This document shows, piece after piece, positions 42,819 through 54,292 of a DNA stretch of 64,000 nt. The stretch is from Campanula takesimana. Lineage: Eukaryota > Streptophyta > Magnoliopsida > Asterales > Campanulaceae. The stretch spans positions 1,178,001-1,242,000 of the forward strand of contig JAOWBW010000076.1 in NCBI GenBank assembly GCA_026119855.1. The letters run 5' to 3'. Positions within the stretch are counted from its first letter, which is position 1, and the number at the start of each line of letters is the position of its first letter. Position numbers and translations under genes: made by a program. The notes under the pieces are model-generated. The model made no database searches. It saw nothing but the letters and a program-made list of their open reading frames with translations, and had not been told where the DNA came from.

Positions 42819-43580
42819 CTAATATTGCTTATATGAATACTTATTTTGTATGTACGTATATAATTCATAAAAAGCCAAATTAATCAATATTATTATTACA
42901 TCTGTCCCAAAATAAATGTCAAATTTTTCTCTTGATCAAAACTTATCATTCATTTTGGGACGGAGGGAGTAAAAGAGATTTACCATTGCAACAACACGAT
43001 ATCGCAAGAGTTGAGATCCTTCTGGCAAGCCCTTCCCACCATGATGGTGTCCATGGACATGTCCCACCGCCATCTCATGGTCTTGGGTTCGATTAACCTC
43101 TCCCTCAGCTGTGATCGCAGCTGTATTTTTCTTACTATAAATACTAGTAGCCATTGAATCCACCATTAATGTCCCAATGGCAGACAACATAGCAAGAAAC
43201 CCGGAAAAAGGAAATTTATGCCACGGGTTTTCAGGCAAGCAACTAGACCACAACATATCATATGAGTCGGGCAACACGTGCATGAACCCTGTGGCTAAAA
43301 TAATCCCCGCAGCAAAAGCCTTCACGATCACAAATAGGCTCTTATCGGGACTTAAGGCAGGAATTGACCGAGTCACGAGGGGCAAGCACACCCCAATCAT
43401 GCTAGTGACTAGGATGCAGAAAATGGCTATGATTTTAAGGGGTAACGCTTTCGACTTGTTATTGCAACTATTGTTGGTTTCTTCCTCGCATTCTGAGGCC
43501 GAATGGACTTGGGTTGAGGAAATGGAGATGAGGATGAAGAAGATGGCTATGATCTTGACAAGTGTAGTTGTAAAAGCCAT
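41195..43580 (-). CDS. ZIP (IRT1-like): IRT1-like ZIP-family iron/zinc transporter, three exons
   Basis: Plasma-membrane divalent metal importer of the ZIP/IRT family; closest by eye to IRT1/IRT2/ZIP10-type proteins. Exons 43580-42984, 41902-41753 and 41500-41195 give 350 residues, the usual length; introns of 1081 and 252 nt have GT-AG ends and are phase 0. Features: a signal peptide (about residues 1-27), TM1 near 47-68, the metal-site motif HVLPDSYD (H101, D105, D108; D108 replaces a Glu in Arabidopsis IRT1), D141 in DSMATS, a His-rich cytosolic loop HVHGHHH (174-180), TM4 with H208/S209 (HSVVIGLSLGA) and TM5 with H235/E239 (HQMFEGMGLGG). The reading frame is intact and likely functional. 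It converges with MIR395 hairpins 3 and 4. Confidence 0.95.
41535..41733. mobile_element. Decayed Stowaway-like MITE filling ZIP intron 2
   Basis: Ends TTACTGCCTCTGTCTGAG and TTTTGAGACAAAATG, with internal AATGTCACA pairing TGCGACATT. It makes up most of the 252-nt intron. Confidence 0.6.
42301..42579. mobile_element. Stowaway-like MITE in ZIP intron 1
   Basis: Inverted ends TACTCCCTCCGTCCCAGAGT and CTCTGGGAAGGAGGGAGTA, with further pairing AAGAGTCCTA / TAGGACTCTT. The interior carries direct repeats of TTCTCTCTCCTATTTTAC. Confidence 0.9.
42597..42659. repeat. (TA)n microsatellite in ZIP intron 1
   Basis: Almost pure TA run. Confidence 0.95.
42663..42775. repeat. Small repeat unit between two TA runs in ZIP intron 1
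   Basis: ACCTAATGTATCCAAG occurs twice (about 42665 and 42732) and its inverse GGATACATTA once between them, followed by GTTCTCAC / GTGAGAAC-like words. The TA runs on both sides suggest a small inserted element, type unknown. Confidence 0.45.
42776..42814. repeat. Second (TA)n microsatellite in ZIP intron 1
   Basis: TA run bordering the small repeat unit. Confidence 0.95.
42896..42971. mobile_element. Short Stowaway MITE next to the intron 1 splice donor
   Basis: ACATCTGTCCCAAAATAAATG pairs with CATTTTGGGACGGAGGGAGT (one internal base trimmed here). It ends about 11 nt from the GT donor at 42983-42982. Confidence 0.8.
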
Positions 43581-43669
43581 TTTGACTCAAGTACTACTTT
43601 GGTACTTAGTATGAGTACTTCTTTGAGATCTACAACTTGTGGCTTATATGATTAGAGAATGTGTATAAG

Positions 43670-43684
43670 CTATATATATATATA
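43670..43684 (-). promoter_or_regulatory. TATA region of the ZIP gene
   Basis: CTATATATATATATAG about 90 bp upstream of the ATG. I see no other recognisable element with confidence. Confidence 0.5.
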
Positions 43685-44184
43685 GAAACTTGTGACATCA
43701 TGGGCTTGTATTAAACTATATATAGAGCATATAGTTGAGATTTATTTGATGAACATTTAACAATGGGAAGCGTACGTTCATTCTATTTGGCAATTGAATA
43801 AGATGGCATGTGTTTAGGTTGATCAAAGAGGCATGGATCTTGTTATTGCTTGAATTTGGGTGTGGTGTGCCTTGACATGAGCGTGCTCCGCGCTGTTTTT
43901 ATGCTCAGTGGCAATGGAGGTTTGAGTCAATGGTTTTAAGAACGTGTACTTGACAGTCCTTTTATAAGTACTTGTAATAAGATTATGCTAATTAATAGGA
44001 TTAGAAAAAGTCAAACATTATTTTTGTGCTAATGTTCTGTTAGAACCAGAAAATCCTAAAGATTACGTATAATCCTAAATATACTTTTGGGTTCTCATGG
44101 AAATCTTAAAAGTTACAACAAAATATATTATGCCCGTTTTGTAAATTAAAGAAAAGCGTAAATGTAAAGTAAACAATTAATAAT

Positions 44185-44462
44185 TACTCCATCTGTCTGA
44201 AAGTATATGTTCACCCTTCCATTCACATTCGCATGAAGATTAAGAAATGGTTGAAGTGATGTAAGTGTTGTGAATATGAAATGTGAGGTAGGAGAGAGAA
44301 TGTGGGGTAGAGAATAGTAAGTTGATTGGTGTTGTGAGTATAAAAGTAGAGTATGAGAAATAATGAGTGGGAGGAATAGTAAAATTTTTTTACCAATTTT
44401 AGAAATGGACATATACGGACTAAAAAAGAAAGATGAAAATATACACTGGAACGGAGGTAGTA
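44185..44462. mobile_element. Stowaway-like MITE upstream of the ZIP gene
   Basis: Ends TACTCCATCTGTCTGAAAG and ACTGGAACGGAGGTAGTA, with pairing of TATATGTTCACC and GATGAAAATATACA. The rest of 43686-44795 is AT-rich without a gene. Confidence 0.75.
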
Positions 44463-44800
44463 TTACTCCTTCCTCCCAATCGAATATTTAATTCTTTGAT
44501 TTTTGTTAATAGGACTAACTTTTTAATTGATAGATTTTTTATGATATTAATAATGTAATTTACTTTTGTTACATTTTTTAATTCTATTTTGTTTAATCTA
44601 TACAAAACCATTTCAATACATTTTGAATTGATCTTAACTGTAGACCGATGATTTAAAAATGTAGCTAGACCTTCAAATTATTTATGATAATGAGTTTAAA
44701 AATTATCAATGCTTTTTTGTTTCATTTTCATACAGTTATGTGTTTAATATATTTAAAATTACCTTTTTTAATTGCATTTTAATCACAAGTCGATGACTAT

Positions 44801-45996
44801 TGAAAGGCCCTATTATACTTAATGAACAGATTAGTTAAAACTTGGACAGCTAACTGTTTGAGGTTAGCTGTTGAGAGATAATAAATAAAAAGAAATGTGC
44901 AGCGAAATATAAATGAATGAATAAATGAAAGGACAAGTGTAGTGTGTGTGTAAGTGTAAAGACAAGAGTGTACACGGTATTTTAAAGTGGTTCAGATGCA
45001 AAACCCTTCTCTTACATCCACCCTCACTGTTGGAACAGTGAGACCAATTCACTATAATATTCTCTTAAATAAGAGTTACAAGAAATGATAAGGCAAGTTC
45101 CTTTGAACCCCCTCTACTTAATTGACACTTCAATTAAGGTTGCTTCTTTCAAAGCGATAAAAAAGGAAAAAGAAAATAATCACAAGTGTGTTTACAAAAA
45201 TAGCTTGGCTGTTAGCTGGCTGGATATGAGTTGTAACTGGGTGCAAGATGGCACAATATTTGTAGGGGATTTATGCAAATATTTAGATCTACAGTGTGAA
45301 TCCAGGGGAGTTTTGAAGGTTTTTCAAATGGAGAAAGGGTTGTAAAAATTAGGAAGGTCACTTGACAACATGCCAGTATACTCCTTTATATAAGGGTTGG
45401 CATAAAGCCGTTGGGGACAAGTAGCCGTTTGGGGGACAAAGGTACATAGAATTAATGGTCAGTCTTTGACTTTGACTGACTGTTTACTATTCATTTGTTT
45501 GCAAGTATTCAAGGTAGTAGAGGGTGTATTCACACTTGATCAAGCTTCAATAAGAGTTATTCTAATTGTTGATAATATTGGAATAATCATTCTTCAAGGT
45601 TTTGAAGACGTGGAGTCTCAGCTGTTGGTGAAGAACAGTCTTAGCTGTTGGAGCAGGGGAGCTTAGCTGTTGAAGCAGGGGAGCTTAGCTGTTGGGCTTT
45701 TAAGACATAGTCTGTTGAGGCTTGATGAAATTAGTATCTTGGTAATTCATGTGGATGTAATAGATGTTGTAATAGATAGTTCTTCAGTTTGTTTGATGTG
45801 TGGATACAAGATAGATCATGTAGAGGCTTGACTGTTGGCTTGTATGGAAGCAGGGCAGCTTAGCTGTTGGGGTTTGTCTTGGGTTGCCTGTGTTCAGGTC
45901 TTTTGTATACATCATATAATCAATGGATTGATTATTTATTTATCAAAACATATTTACTCTGATTAATTGTGAGTTAAGCATAGTGAGGTACTAACA
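44801..45996 (-). repeat. 3' LTR of element C, followed by polypurine tract
   Basis: TGAAAGGCCC at one end and GGTACTAACA at the other. Polypurine tract AAAAAAGGGGAAAT (minus strand) at 45997-46012. U3 has TAGCTGTTG at about 45640, 45664, 45688 and 45861. Confidence 0.93.
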
Positions 45997-46210
45997 ATTT
46001 CCCCTTTTTTGGTAAATAATTATGTACCTGCAAATATATTGCTAAGGAAATCGAACACCAATGAAGAGAAAATCTTCTTGATAGTTTTGCTTGGCAAACA
46101 AACTGTTAATCAAACTAAATTCTAATTTTAAAAGAAATAACTGAAAGGAAAAGAGAGGCATTGTTCTGAACAGCTATTCAAAACAGAGAAAACAAACCAA
46201 ATAACCTATA

Positions 46211-49113
46211 CTAAGCATTCTGAATTCTCTCTACGACTTTTAGTTCTTGATTGAGTGCAGCTCTTCTCACTGGTTCATTCCTTCTGTAGAACCATTCATT
46301 GTTCCAGTCAAGACCCATCATGTGGTTATACTGGAAATGTTGGTCTTGTCTGGCTATCAACTGATTTTTGGTGAGAACAGGTTGATTGTAAAGAAGTCTT
46401 GGGCCAATCCAAGCTTGCAGTTGCTAAAGAGACATGGTTTCTTCTGCAGGAGAGACCCCCATGGGATAGTTCTTGTAAAGAGATTCAGGCCTTTTCTTGG
46501 TGAATTTAGGTTGAGGAGCTTGGAAGTAGGAGTGGATGGATGCCTGAGATGGTCTTGGAGGAAAGGGTTGGCTGCTGGGAGGAGGAGGAGGGAAGGCTGT
46601 TGGGGTTGGCTGTTCAGGATTTGGAGGAATGGGATTATCACCTCTTTGAAGGATAAACTCAGACACATTATCAAGCTTTTTGAGGAGGGAGGTTTTGAGT
46701 TGTTTGATGAGGGTAGCTGAGAATTGTTGAAGTCAGTGAAGGTGAGGTAATAAGGAGGAGTGTGTTTGAATGGGTCAAAGTTTGAAGGGAGGTTTTGAAG
46801 CTTTGACCTGGATTTCTTATGAAAAGCAGGGGGAGGAGGAGATAGCTGTTGAGGGTAAATAGCAGAGATGGGAAAGATGTTCTTGACAATTATCCCCATG
46901 ATGCATCTTTTCTTGGACAAAAGAGTCCAGAATACAGATTGTGCAATTTGGATACACATAGCATATACAAGAGAGGTAGGGGCATAGAGGCATTCATGAA
47001 GATTCTTGGAAATGAGAAGAGAGAAGACTAATTCCCATTCAGGAAGATTTGAAAGATTGAGTGGATTTGGCAGTTTTGGAACAAAGAAGAGGAAACAATA
47101 TTGAGTTGTTATCCTGAACTTTTTCCACTCTTCATAGGCATAAAAGAGTTGACCCCCAATATTTCTAGCATGAATGCTCATGTGGGTCTTTGTCATTTCC
47201 CAGGGATTTGAGAGATTGTGGGGATTAATGAAAGGAGGAAGGGGAGATATAGAACTGAGTTTCTTATGAGCTATTTGAACAGTTGGGACTAAAAAGTCAA
47301 TGTCACAGTCAAGAGCCCAGAAGCTAGGAGATGGCATGGAAGTGTCAAGGTCAATTTGAGACTGAGGAGTTGATTTAGAGGAAGGGTTAGCTGTTGAGAC
47401 AGGTTGGGGAGTAGAGGATCCACCTTGACCTTGGATTTGCCTAGCTTCTCTAATCCTCATGAAATCAAATGCCTTGAGAGCCTCATCCGTAGAAAATTTA
47501 CTAGAAAGGTGTTCAAAAAGGGTTGATGTATCATCATCAGATAGATTAGACACAGATTTATCTTTGATAAACTCAATGATTTGAAGATTGAGAATTGGAA
47601 TGACAGTAAGTTGATTAGGGGATGTAGAAGAAGGGGATTCTTGAGAAGTAAGGTCAAGAATTCCTTCAATGACAGTAGCATGATCTGAATTGGAAGTCAA
47701 ATTGGGAGAGGGAGGAGAGGGGGATCTAACACGACTTCTTTTTACTATGAATTGACCAGAAGAAGAGGATGAAGATGTTACCTTGTCAGTTGGATCAACT
47801 GACTTAGCTGCTGGGATATCCCGCTTAGCTGTTGGCATAGCTTGCTCAGCTGTTGGCACAACTTGCTCAGGTGGTCCTTGACCTTGCTTGGCTTTTTTGA
47901 ATTCATCAAGCTATTGTTGTAGAGACAACTGAACTCCATATTCTTCTTCATCAATCTCCATTACACCACTGGAGCTACTTGCGTTCTTAACTTCAGATTC
48001 TCCTTCACTCACTGTAGCTTCATCATCAACAAACAGCTTGCTCTTAGTTTTGTGAGCAGGTTTGATCACTTCAAATTCAGCAGTTGTGTTCTCATGACTA
48101 GTGGGAGGAGTGCCCGAGTCACTTTTTGTTGATTGAGAAGAGGAGCTGGATGTTAAGATAAAGATGAGGGTGGTTCATCAATCTTCCTCTTGCCTGTCTT
48201 CTTAACAGCTATGGCTTTCCTTCTTGCAGAAGACTTAGTTGTTTCTCTAGTTGTCATTCTGGTTACTGGAGCTTCATCAGGTCCAGGCTTAGCTATTGGG
48301 ACCTTCTTGGTTGACTTAGCTATTGAAGGTTTGGACTTGGTTGACTTAGATGTTCCCTCTTTAGAACTTTTTAGAGGGATTGTCTTCTTGTCAAACTTTT
48401 TGGAGATACTGAGGGGAACAAGTTCAAGCCACTTAGTGTTGAGAATGGCTGGAACGTCTCCAAGCTTCTTTGCTAAGATTCCACTCATGAATCTGAATAG
48501 GTTTGGCTTGTGGGATCTCACATAAGGTTTAAGGAGAGATGGAGAAGTGGCAAGATTAAAATTTTCAAGCATCACTGTGCACCAATTCACTTTCCTTCTA
48601 ATTAGACCAAGGTCAATCTTCCATTCTGAAGAGCTTAGCTGGTCCAAGGAAGATTGTTTTCCACACATTCTTTTAATAACCACATCACTGAGGGCTGAAT
48701 TGTTGATGGATAGGTTCTTCTTCAAGATTGGTTTGTTCTTTACAGAATCATAATCAATATCTTCTTGATTAGTGAATTGCTTGTAGAGAATACTGAATGT
48801 AGCATCTAGGTCTTTGCTCCAAATATATATTGGTCAGAAGGCAAGGGTGATTGGAGATAGCATAAGTTGTATGCACATCCTCAGGTTTGATCATCATGGT
48901 GACATTATGGAAGACACATCTAATGGATCTATCTCTGAGCCTAGTTCCAATTCTATATACCTCCATACATGCATTCTCAAGAATAGGAGTTTGAGCAGTT
49001 AACATGTCAATGAGACCATTTGTTTCTAGGATCTCTTTGACATAGGTACCTACTGAGCTCTCAAAGAGATCGTTTTCAATGTAATAGCCTTGAGATTCTT
49101 CAGGAAGGGCCAT
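46211..49113 (-). pseudogene. Sense extra ORF (ORF3) of element C, broken
   Basis: Starts ATG at 49113 (MALPEESQGYY) and ends at TAG 46211-46213. It shows the same order as copy B: conserved N-terminus (LTAQTPILENACMEVY; NLSINNSALSDVVIK), basic region, Ser/Pro-rich linker, conserved C-terminus (NPWEMTKTHMSIHARNIGG; CIMGIIVKNIFPISAIYPQ), and a terminal basic/Pro part. Breaks occur near 48760, 48150 (frame change in the Ser-rich region), 47860-47910 and 46360-46440. PTAEQ/PTAK/IPAAK repeats around 47810-47850 are the coding form of the element-wide CAACAGCTA word. Confidence 0.75.
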
Positions 49114-49751
49114 AGAATTTGAGCAAAGAGGAAGGCAAAAAAAAAAAACAGAGGATTAGGGTTTGAAACAGGGGATGCGAAATCGATTGAAAATTTGAGG
49201 GGTTTAAACTGTTTGGATTTTGTGAAGAGGTAGAGATAATGGGAAGATCGTGGTTAAGAAGGTGGGGACAACGGTTATATTTTTTAGGAGAGAGGCGACG
49301 TGGGGTTTAAAGCTAGCCGTTAAGGAGAAGTGACAGTTATCCTCTTTTACTATTCAAGTGTACAGTAAATAGAATAGAAGTAAATGGTATATAATTTATT
49401 TCCAGAAATGGCGGGCGGCTATTTATGGAAAGTAAGGGGCTAGATATAACACAACACACTTCTAATTGAATTTTGACCATCACATCCTAGGATTGCCACC
49501 CTTATGTACCAATAGAACATATTTGGTGGTCAAATCAATTAACATTTTTGGACAAAAAATTTAAATCCAACATCTAAGTCTATAACCATACCCTATTATT
49601 GACTGACATAAATTCCTTGTGTATAAGAGGAATATGAACTTAGCTGATGAATACACATCAAAATCAATTTCTTTAGTCTTAGCTGTTGAAGTCATACTCA
49701 GTTCAATTCTTGAAAATAGGGAGACTTTAATCTAAGTTTAATCCAAAAAGA
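49114..49751. promoter_or_regulatory. Divergent spacer between ORF3 and aORF, copy C
   Basis: 638 bp. Plus side: ACCAATAG at 49508 and TATAAGAG at 49622, 130 nt before the aORF ATG; the CCAAT-TATA spacing is 114 bp, as in copy B (113). Minus side: TTAACGGCTAGCTTTAAACC near 49322-49303, an AACGG core followed by a TATA-like TTTAAA, about 190-200 bp before ORF3. A second AACGG core lies near 49270. Confidence 0.55.
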
Positions 49752-50783
49752 ATGGCTCAAACTGCTAAGAAATTAATCTTTTCAGTTCCTGTTGGAGAAG
49801 AAGCTGAGAGGGAAAGATTTGAAAGGGAGTATAGGTCATATACTATACATAGTGATCATCAGTTGTATGAGTAAGTTCAACAGCTTCCTCTAGATCACCC
49901 TTTGAAGTATAGAGAGGTGAGAGAGAGAGAGAAGAGAAAAAGAGATTGGGAGTGTGAAAAGGAAGCTATAGAAAAATTTGAGAGAGATATGTTGGCACAA
50001 CAGAAAAAGGTTGATGGTAAGGGAAAAGAGAAGCAGGTAGAGTAGAGAACAAGTATTAAGTTGTTTAGTCATAACATGAGGATAGGGGAAGGAGAGAGCA
50101 GCAAAGCAAGAGTTGGTCAAACTGAAGTCCTAAGGGTGCAATCCCTTGGGGAATTAATAAGGAAGGAGGGATTTAAGGATCATGAAGGTGACCAAGGTAT
50201 GAGAGTGAAAGGAGAGACCCAGAATTTGAGGCATTTTACACTTAGGGAATTGATGCAACAAGAGGATAGCTTAGCTGTTCAGGCAAAAATAGTGCCTGTT
50301 GTTGAACAGCCAAGGGTTTATGTACCAGTGACAAGGGATTCTTTGTCAATAAACATGGCAGTGCTTGAAGGAGGGGGAGATAATTTTGATGGTGTTCAGC
50401 AATCACCATCAACTACTCACACTCAAATGTTTAGGCAGTATTTGAGGTGTTGTAGTCCAGTTCAAGTCAAGGAAGAGGATAATGGAGGTCCTTCTTCTCA
50501 CATGGCAATGATAGATGCTGAAAGTATGCAAACTTCAGGAACCTTCTGTTTCATGTCTCCCTTGAATGACCTTCCCCCTTATAATGCTGTGGAGGAATGG
50601 TGGCCAAGAACCATGGGTCCACCTCTGCAGCACTCAATTACCTCCATTGATCCAATTATGGAGAGGCATCAAGTTTGGTTAGAGAGGTATTTAGGGACAG
50701 TTCAGTCTACACCAGATAGGGAGTATGGAGGAGAGGACATACATGACAATGGATCTAGAGTTGGTTGGAAACAAGTCTTGTAG
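49752..50783 (+). pseudogene. Antisense ORF (aORF) of element C, two in-frame stops
   Basis: One frame from ATG 49752 (MAQTAKKLIF) to TAG 50781-50783 spans 344 codons, interrupted by TAA near 49870 and TAG near 50043. The N-terminal part is charged (REREKRKRDWE). The C-terminal part from about 50061 is open for 240 codons and holds RELMQQE, VTRDSLSIN, VLEGGGDNF, CCSPVQV, SGTFCFMSPL and VEEWWPRTMGPPLQ. It gives the best length estimate for the family, about 343 residues. No known domain recognised. Confidence 0.72.
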
Positions 50784-51058
50784 AGGGGAATATGAGTTGA
50801 ACAGCTAAGATGGTTGGTTAGCTGTTAGGAAGAGTTTTTGTGTACTCCTTTTTATTTTTGTTTTTTGGAAGGCTACCAAGGTCCACAGGGGTAGTGAGGT
50901 TAAGTACTAGTTCCAAGTTGTATGATGTAAACAGGCCATCATATGACTGTCCTTAAATAGAGATCTGTTTTAGGTTAGCTGTTGGGAAACTGTAAAACAG
51001 CTAACTATGCCTTTGTATTTCTTTAAAGTTTATTAAATGAATTTTTAGTTAATCCCTT

Positions 51059-54000
51059 TTACTTAGGCAAGTTAATCATTCCTAACATTGCTCTCAAAAG
51101 TTCAAACCTCTTTTCATCCATAGCTTTAGTTAGAATGTCAGAGATATTGTCCTCAGTACCAACTTTGGATAAGTTAATATTCCCTTTTTCAACATGATCT
51201 CTAATGAAGTGGTGTCGAACTTCATGTGTTTGGTTTTAGAGTGTTGAACAGGATTCTCAGTCATAGCAATTGTACTGGAATTATCATAAAATATAGGAAT
51301 ATTTGTGACATTCATACCAAAGTCTTGAAGTTGACTTTTTAAGTACAATATTTGGGAACAGCAGAGACCAGCTGCAACATATTCAGCCTCAGCTGTTGAG
51401 GTTGCAACTGATGTTTTCTTTTTGCTTGACCAAGACACAATTCTTGATCCAATGAATTGGCATCCACCACTTGTTGACTTTCTGTCCAGATTGCATCCAA
51501 CATAATCTGAGTCAGTAAAACCAATTAGTGAGAATGGTGATTCATTAGGATACCACAAGCCATAGTCAGGAGTTCCCTTTAGATATTTGAAGATCCTTTT
51601 AACAGCAGCAAGGTGAGATTCTTTAGGATTAGCTTGGAACCTTGCACAGAGACATACACTGAACATGATGTCTGGTCTAGATGTAGTAACATATAGAAGG
51701 GATCCTATATAGCTTCTGTACAGTGTTTGAAAAACATTTTGACCATCAGTGTCAGCATGAAGTTTAGTTATGGTAGACAGGGGTGTCTTAGCTGTTGAGG
51801 CATTCTGCATATCAAACTTCTTTATCATGTCTCTTGTCTACTTGGCTTGATTAATGAAGATCCCATCCTTCATTTGTTTGACTTGGAGACCTAAGAAGTA
51901 GGTTAGTTCTCCAATCATACTCATTTCAAATTGTTTTTGCATAAGATCTCCAAATTCTTTGCAGAGGTCCTCATTTAATGATCCAAAGATAATGTCATCA
52001 ACATAGACCTGAATGAGTAGTGTGTCATCTCCATATTTTTTAATGAACAGTGTGTTGTCAATATGACCTTTGGTAAATCCTTTATCAAGAAGGAAGTTAG
52101 ACAGAGTGTCATACCAAGCTCTAGGGGCTTGTTTGAGACCATACAAGGCTTTGTCCAACTTGTATACATGATCTGGGAATTTAGGATATTCAAATCTAGG
52201 AGGTTGAGCAACAAACACTTTTTCATTTAGTACTCCATTCAAGAATGTACTCTTGACATCCATTTGGAATACTTTCATTTTCTTGAAAGATGCAAAGGCT
52301 AGAAATAGTCATATGTCTTCAAGTCTTGCTACAGGGGCAAAAGTTTCATCATAGTCTATTCTTTCTTCTTGTCTGTATCCCTGAGCAACAAGTCTGGCTT
52401 TATTTCTTACTACAGTACCATCTTCACTCATTTTATTTCTAAATACCCATCTGGTACCTATGACAGTTTGATTTCTTGGTTTGGGAACAAGTTTCCATAC
52501 TTTATTCCATTCAAACTATTCTAGTTCTTCTTCCATTGCTTCTATCTAATCTGCATCTTGAAGAGCTTCATGGATCTTTTTGGGTTCTACTTGAGAAATG
52601 AAGGCACTCAAGAAAATATCATAATGGGGAATTCCATCAGGAATGATTTCTTTTTGAATGGGAATGGAAATGACAAGATTATCATCATTGAGAATGGGTA
52701 TTTGAGTGGAGATTTGGGAAGGGATTACTTGACAGCTAACTGTTTGATCTAAGCTGTTGGGAAAGGGAAAGCTGTTGGGTGTTGATAAGCTGTTGGAAGT
52801 GTCTTTGGGCAGAACATAGGGAAAAGTTATGTTATTTTCATTAGAGGGAGAGGAATCATTGATTGTGGGTGAAGGTTCTATAAGGTTGTCAGAGTTTCCA
52901 ATACTTTCATCAAAGTCACACAAGTTAGTGTTGCTTTGATCATTGTTTTTATCAAAGTCAACATGAATTGATTCTTCTACAACTAGTCTTCTCTTATTGT
53001 ATACTCTGTAGGCTTTGCTAGTGTTGGAGTAGCCTAAAAAGATTCCTTCATCACTCTTGGAATCAAATTTATCCAGATTGTTCTTCCCATTGTTGTGAAT
53101 GTAGCATTTGCTTGCAAATCCATGAAAATAGGATATGGTAGGGACCTTTCCATTCCATAACTTATATGGGGTCTTCATATGATACTTGTTGATGAGAGTT
53201 TTGTTCTGTACATAAACAGCAGTTGTAATAGCTTCACCCCAAAAGTATTTAGGAAGATTGTGTTCAGACAACATTGCTCTTGCTGCTTCACAAATGGTCC
53301 TATTCTTTCTTTCTACAACTCCATTCTGTTGTGGAGTTCTTGGTGCTGAAAAATTGTGATCAATTCCAATTTGATTACAATAAGTGTCAACTCCAGTGTT
53401 CTCAAATTCAGTTCCATGATCAGATCTTATCTTTTTGATAGACAAGCCTTTAAAGTTCTGAACTTTGTTGAACATCTGAGTGAGATTCTGAAGAGTATCA
53501 CCTTTAGATTCAAGAAGGATGATCCAAGTGAATCTTGTGTAGTCATCAACAACTACAAGGGAGTATCTCTTTCCACCTAGAGATCTGGTTCTAATGGGAC
53601 CAAATAAATCCATGTGAAGGAGATCAAGAGGTTTGGAAGTGTCAAGTCTTGTTTTTTGCAGAAAAGGAGGTCTTCTTTTGTTTTCAACATTGACAGGCTT
53701 TGCAAAGCTTGTCCTTTTTGAAAGGTATTTTGGGGAGACCTTTAACAAGATTGGAGATGGACAATTTTGAAATAGTTTTGAGGTTCAAATGAGCAAGTCT
53801 CTTATGCCACAGCCAAGACATATCTGATTGGCTATAGGACAAAAGACAATAAGCAATTGAGGATTGAACTACTTCCAAGTGGAGGCAGTAGAGGTTCTTC
53901 TTTCTAACTCCTGTTAGAATAACCTTGTTGTTCTTGTCTTTGACTTGGCACTGGTCCTTTGTGCAGATAACATGGTAACCTTTGTCACAGATTTGACTAA

Positions 54001-54220
54001 TGCTGATCAAATTGTGTTTAAGGCCTTAAACATAAGATACATCTATAAAAATGATCTCCTTGGTTACTAGGTTGCCTGATCCTTTGACTCTTGCTTGAAA
54101 ATTGTCACCAAATGTAACATTGGGACCATTCTTTGGTGTTAGCTGTTGAAGCCATTCCTTATTGTAGGTCATGTGTCTGCTGCATCCACTATTTAAATAT
54201 CAGATTCCTTTGCTAGATAC
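51059..54220 (-). pseudogene. Sirevirus pol C, broken
   Basis: The protease motif is damaged (LNSGCSRHMT, about 54172-54200). Zinc region near 53700-53830, integrase core with LGGKRYSLVVVDDYTRF and IRSDHGTEFEN, APRTPQQNGVVERKNRTI, RT with YVDDIIFGSLNE near 51990, RNase H with GFTDSDYVGCN and STAEAEYVAAG. Frame or stop breaks near 54010, 53700, 52545 (stop near ALQDAD), 52290-52330, 51838 and 51215. Ends at TAA 51059-51061. Confidence 0.88.
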
Positions 54221-54292
54221 CTATAAAACAGAATATAAATTATGGTACCCTTTATACTTTTTGGGTCCAATGGATTAAACTTTCTTTGGTAC
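54221..54292 (-). other. Intron-like segment between gag and protease, copy C
   Basis: 72 nt, GTACCAAAG...TTTTATAG on the minus strand, phase 0 on both sides, with in-frame stops inside. Third copy of the conserved segment. Confidence 0.5.
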
